DNA of 64,000 nucleotides. Source: Streptomyces sp. NBC_01460. Its GTDB lineage: Bacteria; Actinomycetota; Actinomycetes; Streptomycetales; Streptomycetaceae. Below the pieces are notes generated by a model, which saw nothing but the letters and a program-made list of their open reading frames with translations, had not been told where the DNA came from and did no database searches. The stretch's first letter is position 1, and each line of letters opens with the position of its first letter. The position numbers and the translations under genes were made by a program. The DNA lies in contig NZ_CP109473.1 of the NCBI RefSeq assembly GCF_036227405.1, forward strand, positions 8,184,001 to 8,248,000, written 5' to 3'. Below are positions 25,630 to 33,837 of this stretch, piece by piece.

Positions 25630-26277
25630 ATGAGCGCCATGGTGACTCCTGAGCGTCTGCTCGCCTTCGCGGCCATGTCGTTCCTGCTGATCGTGATCCC
25701 CGGGCCGAGTGTGCTGTTCGTGATCGGCCGGGCGCTGGCCCAGGGGCGCCGCGCCGCTCTGACCACGGTCGTGGGCAACACACTGGGCGGATACGTGCTC
25801 GTCGTGGCCGTGGCGCTCGGGGTCGGGGCGATCGTGGAGCGCTCCGTCCTCGTCTTCACGGTGCTGAAGCTGGCCGGTGCCGCATACCTCGTGCATCTGG
25901 GGGTCAAGGCGTGGCGGCAACGCGGTGCGCTGCAGGCCGCCTTCACCGGTGACACGGCCGCGCGGGGAGGCCTGCGCACGCTGTCGGAGGGTTTCATGGT
26001 CGGTGTGGCCAACCCCAAGACCATCGTGTTCTTCGCGGCCGTGCTGCCCCAGTTCGTCGACCGCGCCCACGGGCACGTCGTCGTCCAGATGATGCTGCTG
26101 GGGCTCGTCTTCAACATCATCGCACTGGCCAGCGACAGCGTGTGGGGGCTGGCCGCGGCCACCGGCCGGGAGTGGTTCGCCCGCTCGCCCCAGCGGCTCT
26201 CCCTGGTCGGAGGCGTCGGCGGAATCACGATGATCGGCCTCGGCCTGACCGTCGCGACGACGGGCCGCAAGGACTGA
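25630..26277 (+). CDS. LysE/RhtB-family translocator
   Basis: 215 residues with six hydrophobic helices. The opening (LLAFAAMSFLLIVIPGPSVL) carries the conserved PGP motif of LysE/RhtB exporters. GFMVGVANPKTIVFFAAVLP contains the second signature (NPK). The family exports amino acids or analogues such as lysine, threonine and homoserine lactones by proton exchange. The exact substrate is open. ATG at 25630; a GGAGGAGGAA patch lies about 17 bases earlier, so the ATG at 25639 is also possible. Confidence 0.87.
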   Translation: MSAMVTPERLLAFAAMSFLLIVIPGPSVLFVIGRALAQGRRAALTTVVGNTLGGYVLVVAVALGVGAIVERSVLVFTVLKLAGAAYLVHLGVKAWRQRGALQAAFTGDTAARGGLRTLSEGFMVGVANPKTIVFFAAVLPQFVDRAHGHVVVQMMLLGLVFNIIALASDSVWGLAAATGREWFARSPQRLSLVGGVGGITMIGLGLTVATTGRKD

Positions 26278-26441
26278 CGGCGCGTTCCGCCGTGATGACC
26301 CGCGCGGTCGACGAGCTGCGGTGGCTCCGTCGTCCCGCCCACACGGACACCACCGGACGGGCTCCCCGCATGAGAGATGTCATGTGAACCGATGACAGAC
26401 CGCACTGCCGCCCGGCTCGCCACGCCGGGAGCCTGGAGTAC

Positions 26442-27368
26442 ATGAACGCAATCATCGAGAGCGTCGGACTGAGGCGGAGCTATCGGGGGTTCGACGCCGT
26501 ACGTGGTATCGACTTCACCGTGGCCCGCGCAGAGGTGTTCGCCCTGCTCGGGACCAACGGTGCGGGGAAGACCTCCACGCTGGAACTCCTGGAGGGACAG
26601 GCCGTGCCCACCGGCGGAACCGTCCGGGTGCTGGGCCGGGACCCGTACCACGAGCGGGCGGCTGTACGGCCCCGTGTCGGAGTGATGCTGCAGGAAGGCG
26701 GCTTCCCGACGGAACTGACGGTCCTGGAGACCGTGCGGATGTGGGCGGGCTGCACCAGCGGAGCCCGGCCCGCCGACGAGGCGCTCGAACTGACCGGCCT
26801 GGACGACCGGCGCACCGTACGGGTCAAGCAGCTCTCCGGTGGGGAACGCCGTCGTCTCGACCTCACCCTCGCCCTGCTGGGGCGCCCCGAGGTGCTGTTC
26901 CTCGACGAACCCACGACCGGGCTCGACGCGCAGTCCCGCCGCGACACCTGGGAGCTGATCCGGGAGCTGAAGGCCCAGGGAACGACCGTGCTGCTCACCA
27001 CCCACTACCTGGAGGAGGCGGAGGAGCTGGCCGACCGGCTGGCGATCATGCACCGGGGGCTGATCGCCACGACCGGTCGGGTGGCCGACGTCGTCGCCGA
27101 ACGGCCCTCCCGCATCAGCTTCGACCTGCCCGTCGACCGCTTCCTGGGCGAACTGCCGCCGCTCGCGGCGATGGGCGTGACCCGGCACGACACGGAGGGC
27201 CGGACCGTCCGGCTGGAGACCAGGGACCTGCAGCGCACCGCGACCGGGCTCCTGTCGTGGGCCCACCACGCCGGGGTGGAGCTCCGGGGCCTGGACGCCC
27301 GGTCGGCCTCGCTGGAAGAGGCGTTCATGGAGATCGCCGAGGGCCTGGAGAAGGGGGAGACACGATGA
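26442..27368 (+). CDS. ABC transporter ATP-binding protein (DrrA/CcmA type)
   Basis: 308 residues. Walker A is GTNGAGKTSTLELL, the Q-loop lies in VGVMLQEGGFPTELTV, the signature is VKQLSGGERRRLDLTLALLG, Walker B with catalytic Glu is VLFLDEPTTGLD, and the H-loop is TVLLTTHYLEEAEELADRL. A C-terminal ~90-residue extension follows, as in drug-efflux ATPases of the DrrA group. It powers export by the permease encoded by the next gene, whose ATG overlaps its stop (ATGA at 27365-27368). Confidence 0.92.
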   Translation: MNAIIESVGLRRSYRGFDAVRGIDFTVARAEVFALLGTNGAGKTSTLELLEGQAVPTGGTVRVLGRDPYHERAAVRPRVGVMLQEGGFPTELTVLETVRMWAGCTSGARPADEALELTGLDDRRTVRVKQLSGGERRRLDLTLALLGRPEVLFLDEPTTGLDAQSRRDTWELIRELKAQGTTVLLTTHYLEEAEELADRLAIMHRGLIATTGRVADVVAERPSRISFDLPVDRFLGELPPLAAMGVTRHDTEGRTVRLETRDLQRTATGLLSWAHHAGVELRGLDARSASLEEAFMEIAEGLEKGETR

Positions 27369-28177
27369 CCACGACCGCGGGTACGACACGACCGGAGGCC
27401 GCAGCGCCCGCACGGAGCGGTGCCGCGGCCCGGCTGACCGCACTCGGCCGCGCGGAGCTCACCCTGCTGCTGCGCAGCAGAGCGGCGCTGATCACCGCGC
27501 TCCTCGTGCCGGCCGTCACGGCCTTCTCGATGCGGGGCATGGTCAGGAGCCTGGAACTCGATGGCACCGGACTCTCGATCGCCACCGTCCTGCTCCCCGG
27601 TTCGATGGGGCTGGCGCTGATCTTCTCCGTGTACGCGAACCTGGTCGGTGTCTACGTCACCCGGCGCGAAAGCCTGGTGCTCAAGCGGCTGCGTACGGGT
27701 GAGGTGCGCGACTGGGAGATCTTCGCCGGAGGCGCGCTCCCGGCACTGCTGCTGGCGCTGGTGCAGTGCGTACTGCTGATCATCGGCCTCACCGTGACCC
27801 TGGACGCGCCCGCACCCGCGGCACCCCACCTGGTGGTCATCGGTCTGCTGAGCGGCGTGGCGCTCCTCGTGGCCGCAGGGGCGCTCACGGCGGCGGTCAC
27901 CCGGACGGCAGAGAGCGCACAGCTGACGTTCCTGCCGTTCTGGCTGCTGAGCATGGCCGGCTCCGGGATGTTCGTCCCGCGTGAGGTACTGCCCGGCGTG
28001 GTGGCCGACATCAGTGCCTGGCTACCCTTCTCACCGGTGATGGATCTCCTGCGGGGCGCCTGGACGGGCGACCTCGGCGTCATGGACCAGGGCCGCCTGG
28101 TGCTCGCCGTGCTGGCCTGGACAGGTGTGGCGGCCCTCGGCGTGCGGCAGTGGTTCCGCTGGGGCCCGCGCCATTGA
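27365..28177 (+). CDS. ABC-2 type transporter permease
   Basis: 270 residues with six predicted helices, for example ALITALLVPAVTAFSMRGMV, VLLPGSMGLALIFSVYANLV, ALLLALVQCVLLIIGLTVTL and LVLAVLAWTGVAALGVRQWF. VYVTRRESLVLKRLRTGE and LLSMAGSGMFVPREVLPGVV are typical ABC-2 family segments. It forms an exporter with the preceding ATPase. A histidine kinase and response regulator follow 33 bases later in the same direction, suggesting that they sense the exported compound or an envelope stress. Confidence 0.9.
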   Translation: MTTTAGTTRPEAAAPARSGAAARLTALGRAELTLLLRSRAALITALLVPAVTAFSMRGMVRSLELDGTGLSIATVLLPGSMGLALIFSVYANLVGVYVTRRESLVLKRLRTGEVRDWEIFAGGALPALLLALVQCVLLIIGLTVTLDAPAPAAPHLVVIGLLSGVALLVAAGALTAAVTRTAESAQLTFLPFWLLSMAGSGMFVPREVLPGVVADISAWLPFSPVMDLLRGAWTGDLGVMDQGRLVLAVLAWTGVAALGVRQWFRWGPRH

Positions 28178-28210
28178 GCACGGCGGCCCCGGGACGGGAG
28201 AGCTGAGACC

Positions 28211-29428
28211 ATGAGCGTGAACGACTGGGTGGAACGCCTCGGTGGCCCGGACGGCCTCCGCCGGTACCGCCGCTCCGCACTGGCCAGCGTCGGGTTCTTC
28301 CCCGTCTGCGAGGTGGGGCTCTGGGCGCTCTGGGCGGCGACCACGGACGCCGGCGCTTCCACACGGGCATCGGTCGCCGTACTCGGCGTGGCACACGCCG
28401 TGATCCAGGCGCTGCTCAGCCGCGCGGCCCTCAGCCACTACCTCGCCGCCGGACCACGGCCCGTCCGGCTCGTGGTGCTGTACGCGGCTCTGACCGCGGC
28501 GATCTCCGCCCTGGGATGCGCGCTGCTGTCGTCCGGCCGCATCGACGACCGCGAACTGGCCTCCTGCCTGCTGTGGTTGCTCATGTTCTACTCCGGACCG
28601 ACCGTCCTGGCACTGCCGCCCCGCGTGGGCGCCGTCCTCGTGGCCGCCGTCACCGTCGGGACCCTGGCAGGGGCCGTCGTGGCAGGCCTCAGTGGCTCGC
28701 CCCTGGCCGTCGTCATCAGCGGCACCGTGCTGCTCGTACCGTTCCTCGGCGCCGCGTTCCGGGCCACCGGCTGGGGCGTCAGGCTGGTCGAGGAACTGGC
28801 CGCCGCGCGCGAGACACAGGCACGGCTCGCCGTGGCCGAGGAGCGGCTGCGCTTCGGCCGCGACCTGCACGACGTACTGGGCCGCAACCTCGCGGTCGTG
28901 GCGCTCACGAGTGAGCTCGCGGCACAACTGGCACGGCGCGGTCGTCCCGAGGCGGTCGAGCACATGGAGGAGGTGCAACGGATCGCGCGGGAATCGCAGC
29001 GGGAGATCCGGTCGGTGGTCCGCGGGTACCGCACCGCCGACCTCCACACCGAACTCGCCGGAGCGCGCTCCGTCCTGGAAGCCGCGGGCATCGACTGCCG
29101 CATCGCGTACGGACCGGCGGCCCGCCTCCCCGCCGACGTACAGGCGGCCATCGGCTGGGTGGTCCGCGAGGCGACGACGAACGTGCTGCGCCACGCGCAG
29201 GGCGCTTCCCGCTGCACCGTGTCGCTGCGCACGGCGGGTCCGCCCGCGGCCCTGCTGGTGATGGAGAACGACGGCGCGGCCGACGCGCCACCCGGCACGG
29301 GCACAGGCACCGGCCTGACCGGGCTGCGGGAGCGCCTGACCGCACTCGGCGGCACCCTGACCACCGCACGCGAGCACGGCGGGATCTTCCGCCTCACCGC
29401 ACACATCCCGTGGGAGGAAGGCGAATGA
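28211..29428 (+). CDS. Sensor histidine kinase (NarL/DesK type)
   Basis: 405 residues. The first ~190 form five or six membrane helices (VVLYAALTAAISALGCALLS and VLAAVTVGTLAGAVVAGL-like segments). The HisKA_3 dimerisation domain has the phosphorylated His in RLRFGRDLHDVLGRNLAVVA. The ATPase domain has GWVVREATTNVLRHAQGASR (N-box) and DAPPGTGTGTGLTGLRERLT (G-box). It phosphorylates the response regulator encoded next, with overlapping stop/start codons (ATGA at 29425-29428). It probably controls the upstream ABC exporter. Confidence 0.92.
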   Translation: MSVNDWVERLGGPDGLRRYRRSALASVGFFPVCEVGLWALWAATTDAGASTRASVAVLGVAHAVIQALLSRAALSHYLAAGPRPVRLVVLYAALTAAISALGCALLSSGRIDDRELASCLLWLLMFYSGPTVLALPPRVGAVLVAAVTVGTLAGAVVAGLSGSPLAVVISGTVLLVPFLGAAFRATGWGVRLVEELAAARETQARLAVAEERLRFGRDLHDVLGRNLAVVALTSELAAQLARRGRPEAVEHMEEVQRIARESQREIRSVVRGYRTADLHTELAGARSVLEAAGIDCRIAYGPAARLPADVQAAIGWVVREATTNVLRHAQGASRCTVSLRTAGPPAALLVMENDGAADAPPGTGTGTGLTGLRERLTALGGTLTTAREHGGIFRLTAHIPWEEGE

Positions 29429-30030
29429 TCAGGGTCCTGCTCGCCGACGACGAGCACCTCATCCGGGGAGCTCTCGCCTCCCTCCTCGCCCTGGAGGACG
29501 ACATCACCGTCGTCGCGCAGGCCGGCACCGGCGACGAAGCCCTGGCCATGGCCAGGGCGCACCATCCCGACATCGCCGTCCTCGACCTCCAGATGCCCGG
29601 CCCCGACGGGGTGACCGTCGCGGCGGAACTGCGCGATGACCTGCCCGGCTGCGTCTCCATGATCGTCACCAGCCACGCCCGGGCCGGCGCCCTCAAGCGC
29701 GCACTGAACGCCGGGGTGCGCGGCTTCGTCCCCAAGACGGTGTCCGCGCACCACCTGGCGGAGATCATCCGCACCGTCCACACCGGTGGCCGCTACATCG
29801 ACCCGGAACTGGCGGCCGACGCCATCGCCGCGGGCGAGTCACCGCTGACGGCGCGCGAGGCGGAACTCCTGTCGTACGCGGCGGACGGGGCGCCCGTCAG
29901 CGACATCGCCTCCCGCGCCCAGCTGTCCGCCGGAACGGTCCGGAACTACCTCTCCTCCGCGGCGATGAAACTGGGCGCGGAGAACCGCCATGTCGCCGCC
30001 CGGACGGCCCGCGAACGCGGATGGCTCTGA
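29425..30030 (+). CDS. NarL/FixJ-type response regulator
   Basis: 201 residues. Receiver domain: acidic pair in VLLADDEHLIRGAL, phosphoacceptor Asp in PDIAVLDLQMPGPDG, Thr/Ser in MIVTSHARAGALK and Lys in GFVPKTVSA. The C-terminal LuxR helix-turn-helix reads LTAREAELLSYAADGAPVSD, IASRAQLSAGTVRNYLSSAA, then MKLGAENRHVAARTARE. All switch residues are present. It is coupled to the kinase gene and forms with it and the ABC exporter a four-gene operon. Confidence 0.92.
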   Translation: MIRVLLADDEHLIRGALASLLALEDDITVVAQAGTGDEALAMARAHHPDIAVLDLQMPGPDGVTVAAELRDDLPGCVSMIVTSHARAGALKRALNAGVRGFVPKTVSAHHLAEIIRTVHTGGRYIDPELAADAIAAGESPLTAREAELLSYAADGAPVSDIASRAQLSAGTVRNYLSSAAMKLGAENRHVAARTARERGWL

Positions 30031-30208
30031 GGTGGTCCCGGAGATGCGGCACGCGGTGACGTCGCTCCGACCCCTGGCCGGCCGCCTGGAACCCGCCCGG
30101 TGTTGTGAGCCGACCCATAGGGCGCAGATCACATACGAGGAGCGGTAGTAGGGCCGGCGGTACGGCCCCGCGCCGCACGAGCGCGTCGACCGGCCTTCGG
30201 GCCTCGTC

Positions 30209-30329
30209 CTACGTAGACACGTAGTAACAGGGGGCATTGCCCTCTCCCCGGCGTGCCGCTAACCATGGTTGCAAGCCCGGGAGCCGACCCCGCGAACCGG
30301 TCGAGCGCCGCACGTTTCCGTACGTACGG
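30209..30329. promoter_or_regulatory. Palindromes upstream of the lytic transglycosylase gene
   Basis: CTACGT (30209-30214), AGAC, ACGTAG (30219-30224) is a perfect inverted repeat. A second perfect 12-base palindrome, CCGTACGTACGG, occupies 30318-30329. Both lie in the leader of the transglycosylase gene. They are candidate binding sites or, in RNA, small hairpins. Confidence 0.45.
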
Positions 30330-30957
30330 ACCTCGCCGCGCACGTCCGCTCCGCCGCCGGTCCCGTGGCCGCCCTGTCATCGCCGCAAGGAGTGTTTCTA
30401 TCCGTACGTCCGCTCAGTCCCTCGCCCCCGTCACCCGTGCCGCCCGGATCCGCAGGTACTCCGTATCCGGCCTCTGCGCCGCCGGAGCCGCAGCAGCGGC
30501 CCTGACCCTCGCTCCGTCCCCGGCGCACGCCGCCGAGCCGGCTTCGCACGGTGTGACCACGGCCGGGGTCTCGGCAACCGGAGTGTCCGCGCAGGCCGAC
30601 GCCCTCGCCAAGAAGGCCGGCAAGGCGGCGTCGGACTCGGACAAGCTCGACCACTGGATCCGCAAGTCCCTCAAGATCATGAAGGCCGAGGGGATCCCGG
30701 GCACCTACGAGGGCCTGCACCGCAACATCATGCGTGAGTCGGGCGGCGACCCCGACGCGGCCAACGGCTGGGACGTCAACGCGCAGAACGGGACGCCCTC
30801 CAAGGGGCTCCTGCAGGTGATCCAGCCGACGTTCGAGGCGTTTCACGTCGACGGTACGTCCAAGGACCTGACCGACCCGATCGCCAACATCACCGCGGCA
30901 GCCAACTACGCCGCCGACAAGTACGGCTCCATCGACAACGTCGACTCCGCCTACTGA
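30265..30957 (+). CDS. Secreted lytic transglycosylase (SLT domain), start uncertain
   Basis: A signal peptide (RRYSVSGLCAAGAAAAALTL, then SPAHAAEP) precedes a linker and a C-terminal SLT domain with catalytic Glu in GLHRNIMRESGGDPDAANGW, NGTPSKGLLQVIQPTFEAFH and NITAAANYAADKYGSI. It would cleave peptidoglycan glycan strands. The frame opens at ATG 30265, but the first ~45 residues are Arg-rich (RRARPLRRRSRGRPV) and look non-coding. AAGGAG (30387-30392) lies seven bases before an in-frame ATC at 30400 (reading IRTSAQSLAPVTRAARIRRY). That is ideal start spacing on a non-standard codon, so the native protein may begin there. Confidence 0.82.
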   Translation: MVASPGADPANRSSAARFRTYGPRRARPLRRRSRGRPVIAARSVSIRTSAQSLAPVTRAARIRRYSVSGLCAAGAAAAALTLAPSPAHAAEPASHGVTTAGVSATGVSAQADALAKKAGKAASDSDKLDHWIRKSLKIMKAEGIPGTYEGLHRNIMRESGGDPDAANGWDVNAQNGTPSKGLLQVIQPTFEAFHVDGTSKDLTDPIANITAAANYAADKYGSIDNVDSAY

Positions 30958-31032
30958 TCACAGGCAGCGAAGGCGGCACGGCCCTTCCCCCACGGGGGTC
31001 GGGCCGCACCGCACAGACTCCGCCCACACGCG

Positions 31033-31422
31033 TCACCGCCCCGGCCGGTCACCCGACCAGCCGGGGCTTCGCTGTGCTCGGAGGCCGCCGCGGCTACCCA
31101 GGCCCGTCTGCGGCGTGCAGATCTGGCACGCCTCGATGTCCGGTTCCGCCAGTGCCACGAGTGCGTCGTGTCGGTCGATGTAGCCGAAGTCGTTCTTGTA
31201 CAAGGTGCACGACCCCCGGTGCAGCAGCGCGCTGCCGCTGGAACGCTGCGGCTGGATCTTCCACGACTGCTCGGCCCGCGCCTGGTCCCGCTGGCGTCTG
31301 TCCGCCTTCTCCTGGCCCTCGAGCTCCCGGACCTTCTGATCCGCACACCTCAGCTGCCACGCGAGGTACTCCCGCGTGGCCCGCCACTTCTCGAGCCGTG
31401 ATATCCCGCCGGGATCCGACAT
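31033..31422 (-). CDS. DUF6233 protein
   Basis: 129 residues. A charged N-terminal helix (SRLEKWRATREYLAWQLRCA followed by QKVRELEGQEKADRRQRDQA) leads to the conserved core WKIQPQRSS, LLHRGSCTLYKN, FGYIDRHDALVALAEPDIEA and CQICTPQTGLG. This is the pattern of the DUF6233 family, which is expanded in Streptomyces and has no known role. The Cys pair near the end may bind metal. The ATG at 31422 lies five bases after the stop of the upstream gene, so they form an operon. The C-terminal ~10 codons coincide with the terminator hairpin. Confidence 0.78.
   Translation of the reverse strand: MSDPGGISRLEKWRATREYLAWQLRCADQKVRELEGQEKADRRQRDQARAEQSWKIQPQRSSGSALLHRGSCTLYKNDFGYIDRHDALVALAEPDIEACQICTPQTGLGSRGGLRAQRSPGWSGDRPGR
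31038..31067. terminator. Bidirectional hairpin between convergent genes
   Basis: GCCCCGGC (31038-31045) pairs with GCCGGGGC (31060-31067), and an inner GGTC/GACC extends the stem. It lies 80 bases after the transglycosylase stop. It also covers codons for the last residues of the convergent DUF6233 gene, whose stop is at 31033. Confidence 0.75.
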
Positions 31423-31427
31423 CGGAC

Positions 31428-31781
31428 TCAGACCGCCTCGTCCGTCGCCGCGGCCTCATGGGTGTGCTTGAGCGCCATACGCCCCGCCACCACCGCTCCC
31501 CGCTCCAGCGTCGCCCAGAACGGATGCGTCGACACCGTGATGCCCAGTTCGAGGAAGCGCGCCCGGAACGCCGCGAGCTCCCGGTGCTGGTCCTCGGTGT
31601 AGCCGGGACTGTCGGGCTTGGAGGACCGGTAATCGCTGTGCAGCTGCTTGTCGCCCTCCCACCCGGGCATGGGCTCGGCCGACCACGGCAGGGTCCGGGC
31701 GTACTGCTCGTAGGCGGCGCGGGTCTGGTGCAGGGCGAGCTGGGCGTCGCACAGGTCCTGAGGAAAGTCGTACGTGGTCAC
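31428..31781 (-). CDS. Conserved hypothetical protein
   Basis: 117 residues from GTG at 31781 (VTTYDFPQDLCDAQLALHQT). The middle is hydrophilic and aromatic (LPWSAEPMPGWEGDKQLHSD, PGYTEDQHRELAAFRARFLE), and the end reads HPFWATLERGAVVAGRMALK. The composition suggests a small soluble helical protein. Similar short proteins occur next to DUF6233 genes in Streptomyces, but I do not know a function. The ribosome site for the GTG is weak, so the start is provisional. Confidence 0.65.
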   Translation of the reverse strand: MTTYDFPQDLCDAQLALHQTRAAYEQYARTLPWSAEPMPGWEGDKQLHSDYRSSKPDSPGYTEDQHRELAAFRARFLELGITVSTHPFWATLERGAVVAGRMALKHTHEAAATDEAV

Positions 31782-31878
31782 CCGTGAATGGTACGTCTGT
31801 TCGAATTGTTGGCGCGAGGGCTCGCCGGGGCGGAGGTGCAGTGGTGGCCTGGCGCCGCAGTCGGCCGGTCGGTGGTGC

Positions 31879-32289
31879 TCACGCCGCCTCCGGGGCGATC
31901 TCCTCGATGAGGCCCTCGACGAGGGTCTTGATCGCGTCGCGGATCGGGCGCACGGCGGCCACGCCCTGGCCGGCCGGGTCGTCCAGCGTCCAGTCGAGGT
32001 AGCGCTTGCCCGGGAAGACGGGGCAGGTGTCGCCGCAGCCCATCGTGACGCAGACATCGGACTCGTGGACCGCGGCGATCGTGAGCACCTTGGGGGTCTC
32101 GGCGGAGAGGTCGATGCCGACCTCGGCCATCGCCTCCACGGCGGCGGGGTTCACGGCCTCGCCCGGGTCCGAGCCCGCAGATCGGACCTCCACCCGGTCT
32201 CCGGCCAGGTGGCTCAGCCAGGCGGCGGCCATCTGGGACCGGCCGGCGTTGTGGACGCAGACGAACAGGACGGACGGCTTGTCGGCCAT
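31879..32289 (-). CDS. arsC: Arsenate reductase, low-molecular-weight phosphatase type
   Basis: 136 residues with the LMW-PTP loop VLFVCVHNAGRSQMAAAWL, matching CxxNxGRSQ of thioredoxin- or mycothiol-linked arsenate reductases. The second Cys pair follows as VTMGCGDTCPVFPGKRYLDW, where GCGDxCP matches the family. The late DDPAGQGVAAVRPIRDAI also matches. It reduces arsenate to arsenite, which the Acr3 pump at 32692 can export. It is divergent from arsR across a 97-base gap carrying an 18-base perfect palindrome. Confidence 0.93.
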   Translation of the reverse strand: MADKPSVLFVCVHNAGRSQMAAAWLSHLAGDRVEVRSAGSDPGEAVNPAAVEAMAEVGIDLSAETPKVLTIAAVHESDVCVTMGCGDTCPVFPGKRYLDWTLDDPAGQGVAAVRPIRDAIKTLVEGLIEEIAPEAA

Positions 32290-32345
32290 GATGATCGATC
32301 GCTCTCTCTCGTCGCGCGACGGCGTCAGCCGCCAGCGACTTCGGG

Positions 32346-32363
32346 CTCGCTGATATCAGCGAG
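32346..32363. promoter_or_regulatory. 18-base perfect palindrome, likely ArsR operator
   Basis: CTCGCTGATATCAGCGAG is a perfect palindrome, 23 bases before the arsR start codon and 57 bases before the divergent arsC start. A further half-site TATCAG occurs at 32378-32383, just ahead of arsR. The position suits ArsR repression of both divergent units. Confidence 0.75.
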
Positions 32364-32386
32364 CGGTGATGTGAAAGTATCAGTGC

Positions 32387-32695
32387 ATGCTGACTTCAGT
32401 CGATCCTGATGTGATGCGGGTACTGGGCGATCCGCTCCGCCTGAAAATCGTGACCCTGCTGGCCCGCGAGACGCTCTGCACCACCCACCTCGTCGAGGAG
32501 ACCGGAGCCAGGCAGACCAATCTCTCCAACCACATGAAGGTCCTGCGCGAGGCCGGAATCGTGGAGACCGAGCCCTGCGGCCGGTACACCTACTACAGGC
32601 TCAGGCCCGAGGTCCTGGCCGGACTGTCCGAGCAGTTCGCCGCGCTCGCCGACTCCGCCCGTACCGCCGACCGGAACAAGAGGTCCTGCCCGTGA
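32387..32695 (+). CDS. arsR: ArsR-family arsenic-responsive repressor
   Basis: 102 residues, winged helix: DPDVMRVLGDPLRLKIVTLL, ETLCTTHLVEETGARQTNLS, NHMKVLREAGIVETEPCGRY, TYYRLRPEVL. Cys residues in TLCTT, TEPCG and the C-terminal KRSCP may bind As(III). The first lies where ELCVCDL is found in classical ArsR, with only one Cys kept there. It should repress arsRB and arsC until As(III) binds. Its stop codon overlaps the GTG of the pump gene (GTGA at 32692-32695). Confidence 0.92.
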   Translation: MLTSVDPDVMRVLGDPLRLKIVTLLARETLCTTHLVEETGARQTNLSNHMKVLREAGIVETEPCGRYTYYRLRPEVLAGLSEQFAALADSARTADRNKRSCP

Positions 32696-33801
32696 CCTCC
32701 ACCTCCACGCCCCATGGCGGAGTGCGGGACGATTCGGTCGTGAGGAAGCTGTCCACCCTGGACCGCTACCTCGCGGTGTGGATCCTGCTCGCCATGGCCG
32801 GCGGCCTGGGCCTGGGCCGCCTCGTTCCCGGGATGGACGACGCTCTCGCGCAGATCGAGGTCGGCGGGATCTCCCTGCCGATCACGCTCGGTCTGCTGGT
32901 GATGATGTACCCGGTCCTCGCGAAGGTCCGCTACGACCGGCTCGACCGTGTGACGAGCGACAAGAAGCTGATGGTCTCCTCGCTGGTCATCAACTGGATC
33001 GTCGGGCCCGCGGTCATGTTCGCCCTGGCGTGGATCTTCCTGTCGGACCTGCCCGAGTACCGCACCGGCCTGATCGTCGTCGGCCTGGCCCGGTGCATCG
33101 CCATGGTCATCATCTGGAACGATCTCGCCTGCGGCGACCGGGAAGCAGCCGCCGTCCTCGTCGCCCTCAACAGCGTGTTCCAGGTCGTCGCGTTCGGCCT
33201 GCTCGGCTGGTTCTACCTCGACCTGCTGCCCCGGTGGCTCGGCCTGGGTGACGGCCGGGGCCTCGACGTGCCTGTCCGGCACATCGTGCTGAACGTCGTC
33301 GTCTTCCTCGGCATCCCGCTGCTGGCCGGGTTCCTCACCCGCCGGATCGGCGAGCGGAAGCTGGGTCGCGAGACCTACGAGGCGACGTTCCTGCCGAAGA
33401 TCGGTCCGTGGGCGCTCTACGGGCTGCTGTTCACGATCGTCGTGCTGTTCGCCCTCCAGGGGAGGGCGGTCACCTCGCAGCCGCTGGACGTCGTGCGGAT
33501 CGCGCTGCCGCTGCTCGTCTACTTCACGATCATGTTCTTCGGCGCGTTCCTCCTCGGCAAGGGCCTCGGCCTCGCGTACGACCGCACCGCCACCCTCGCG
33601 TTCACGGCTGCGGGCAACAACTTCGAACTGGCCATCGCCGTCGCCATCGCCACGTTCGGAGTCACCTCCGGCCAGGCGCTCTCCGGCGTCGTCGGCCCGC
33701 TGATCGAGGTGCCGGTCCTGATCGGGCTCGTGTACGTCGCGCTCGCCTGGCGCAAGAGGTTCGAGCCCGGGGCGGTGGGGACTCCCGGTGGGGGGCGCTG
33801 A
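32692..33801 (+). CDS. arsB: Acr3-type arsenite efflux transporter
   Basis: 369 residues with ten predicted helices. The key segment VVGLARCIAMVIIWNDLACG carries the conserved Cys of Acr3. MMYPVLAKVRYDRL, NSVFQVVAFGLLGWFYLDLL and LAFTAAGNNFELAIAVAIATFG match the family core. Acr3 exports arsenite by proton exchange. Streptomyces ars loci usually name this gene arsB although the protein belongs to the Acr3 family. It is cotranslated with arsR. A large hairpin follows. Confidence 0.95.
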   Translation: MTSTSTPHGGVRDDSVVRKLSTLDRYLAVWILLAMAGGLGLGRLVPGMDDALAQIEVGGISLPITLGLLVMMYPVLAKVRYDRLDRVTSDKKLMVSSLVINWIVGPAVMFALAWIFLSDLPEYRTGLIVVGLARCIAMVIIWNDLACGDREAAAVLVALNSVFQVVAFGLLGWFYLDLLPRWLGLGDGRGLDVPVRHIVLNVVVFLGIPLLAGFLTRRIGERKLGRETYEATFLPKIGPWALYGLLFTIVVLFALQGRAVTSQPLDVVRIALPLLVYFTIMFFGAFLLGKGLGLAYDRTATLAFTAAGNNFELAIAVAIATFGVTSGQALSGVVGPLIEVPVLIGLVYVALAWRKRFEPGAVGTPGGGR

Positions 33802-33837
33802 GGGGGACCGGCCGCGGCGGTCGGCGGTGGAGCCGCG

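Noticed and set aside
30040..30390. c-di-AMP (ydaO-type) riboswitch upstream of the transglycosylase
   Set aside because: Such switches precede cell-wall hydrolase genes in Streptomyces, but I could not find the conserved GGGGAACC and GGTGAA-like segments here. A covariance-model search (Rfam ydaO-yuaA) would settle it.
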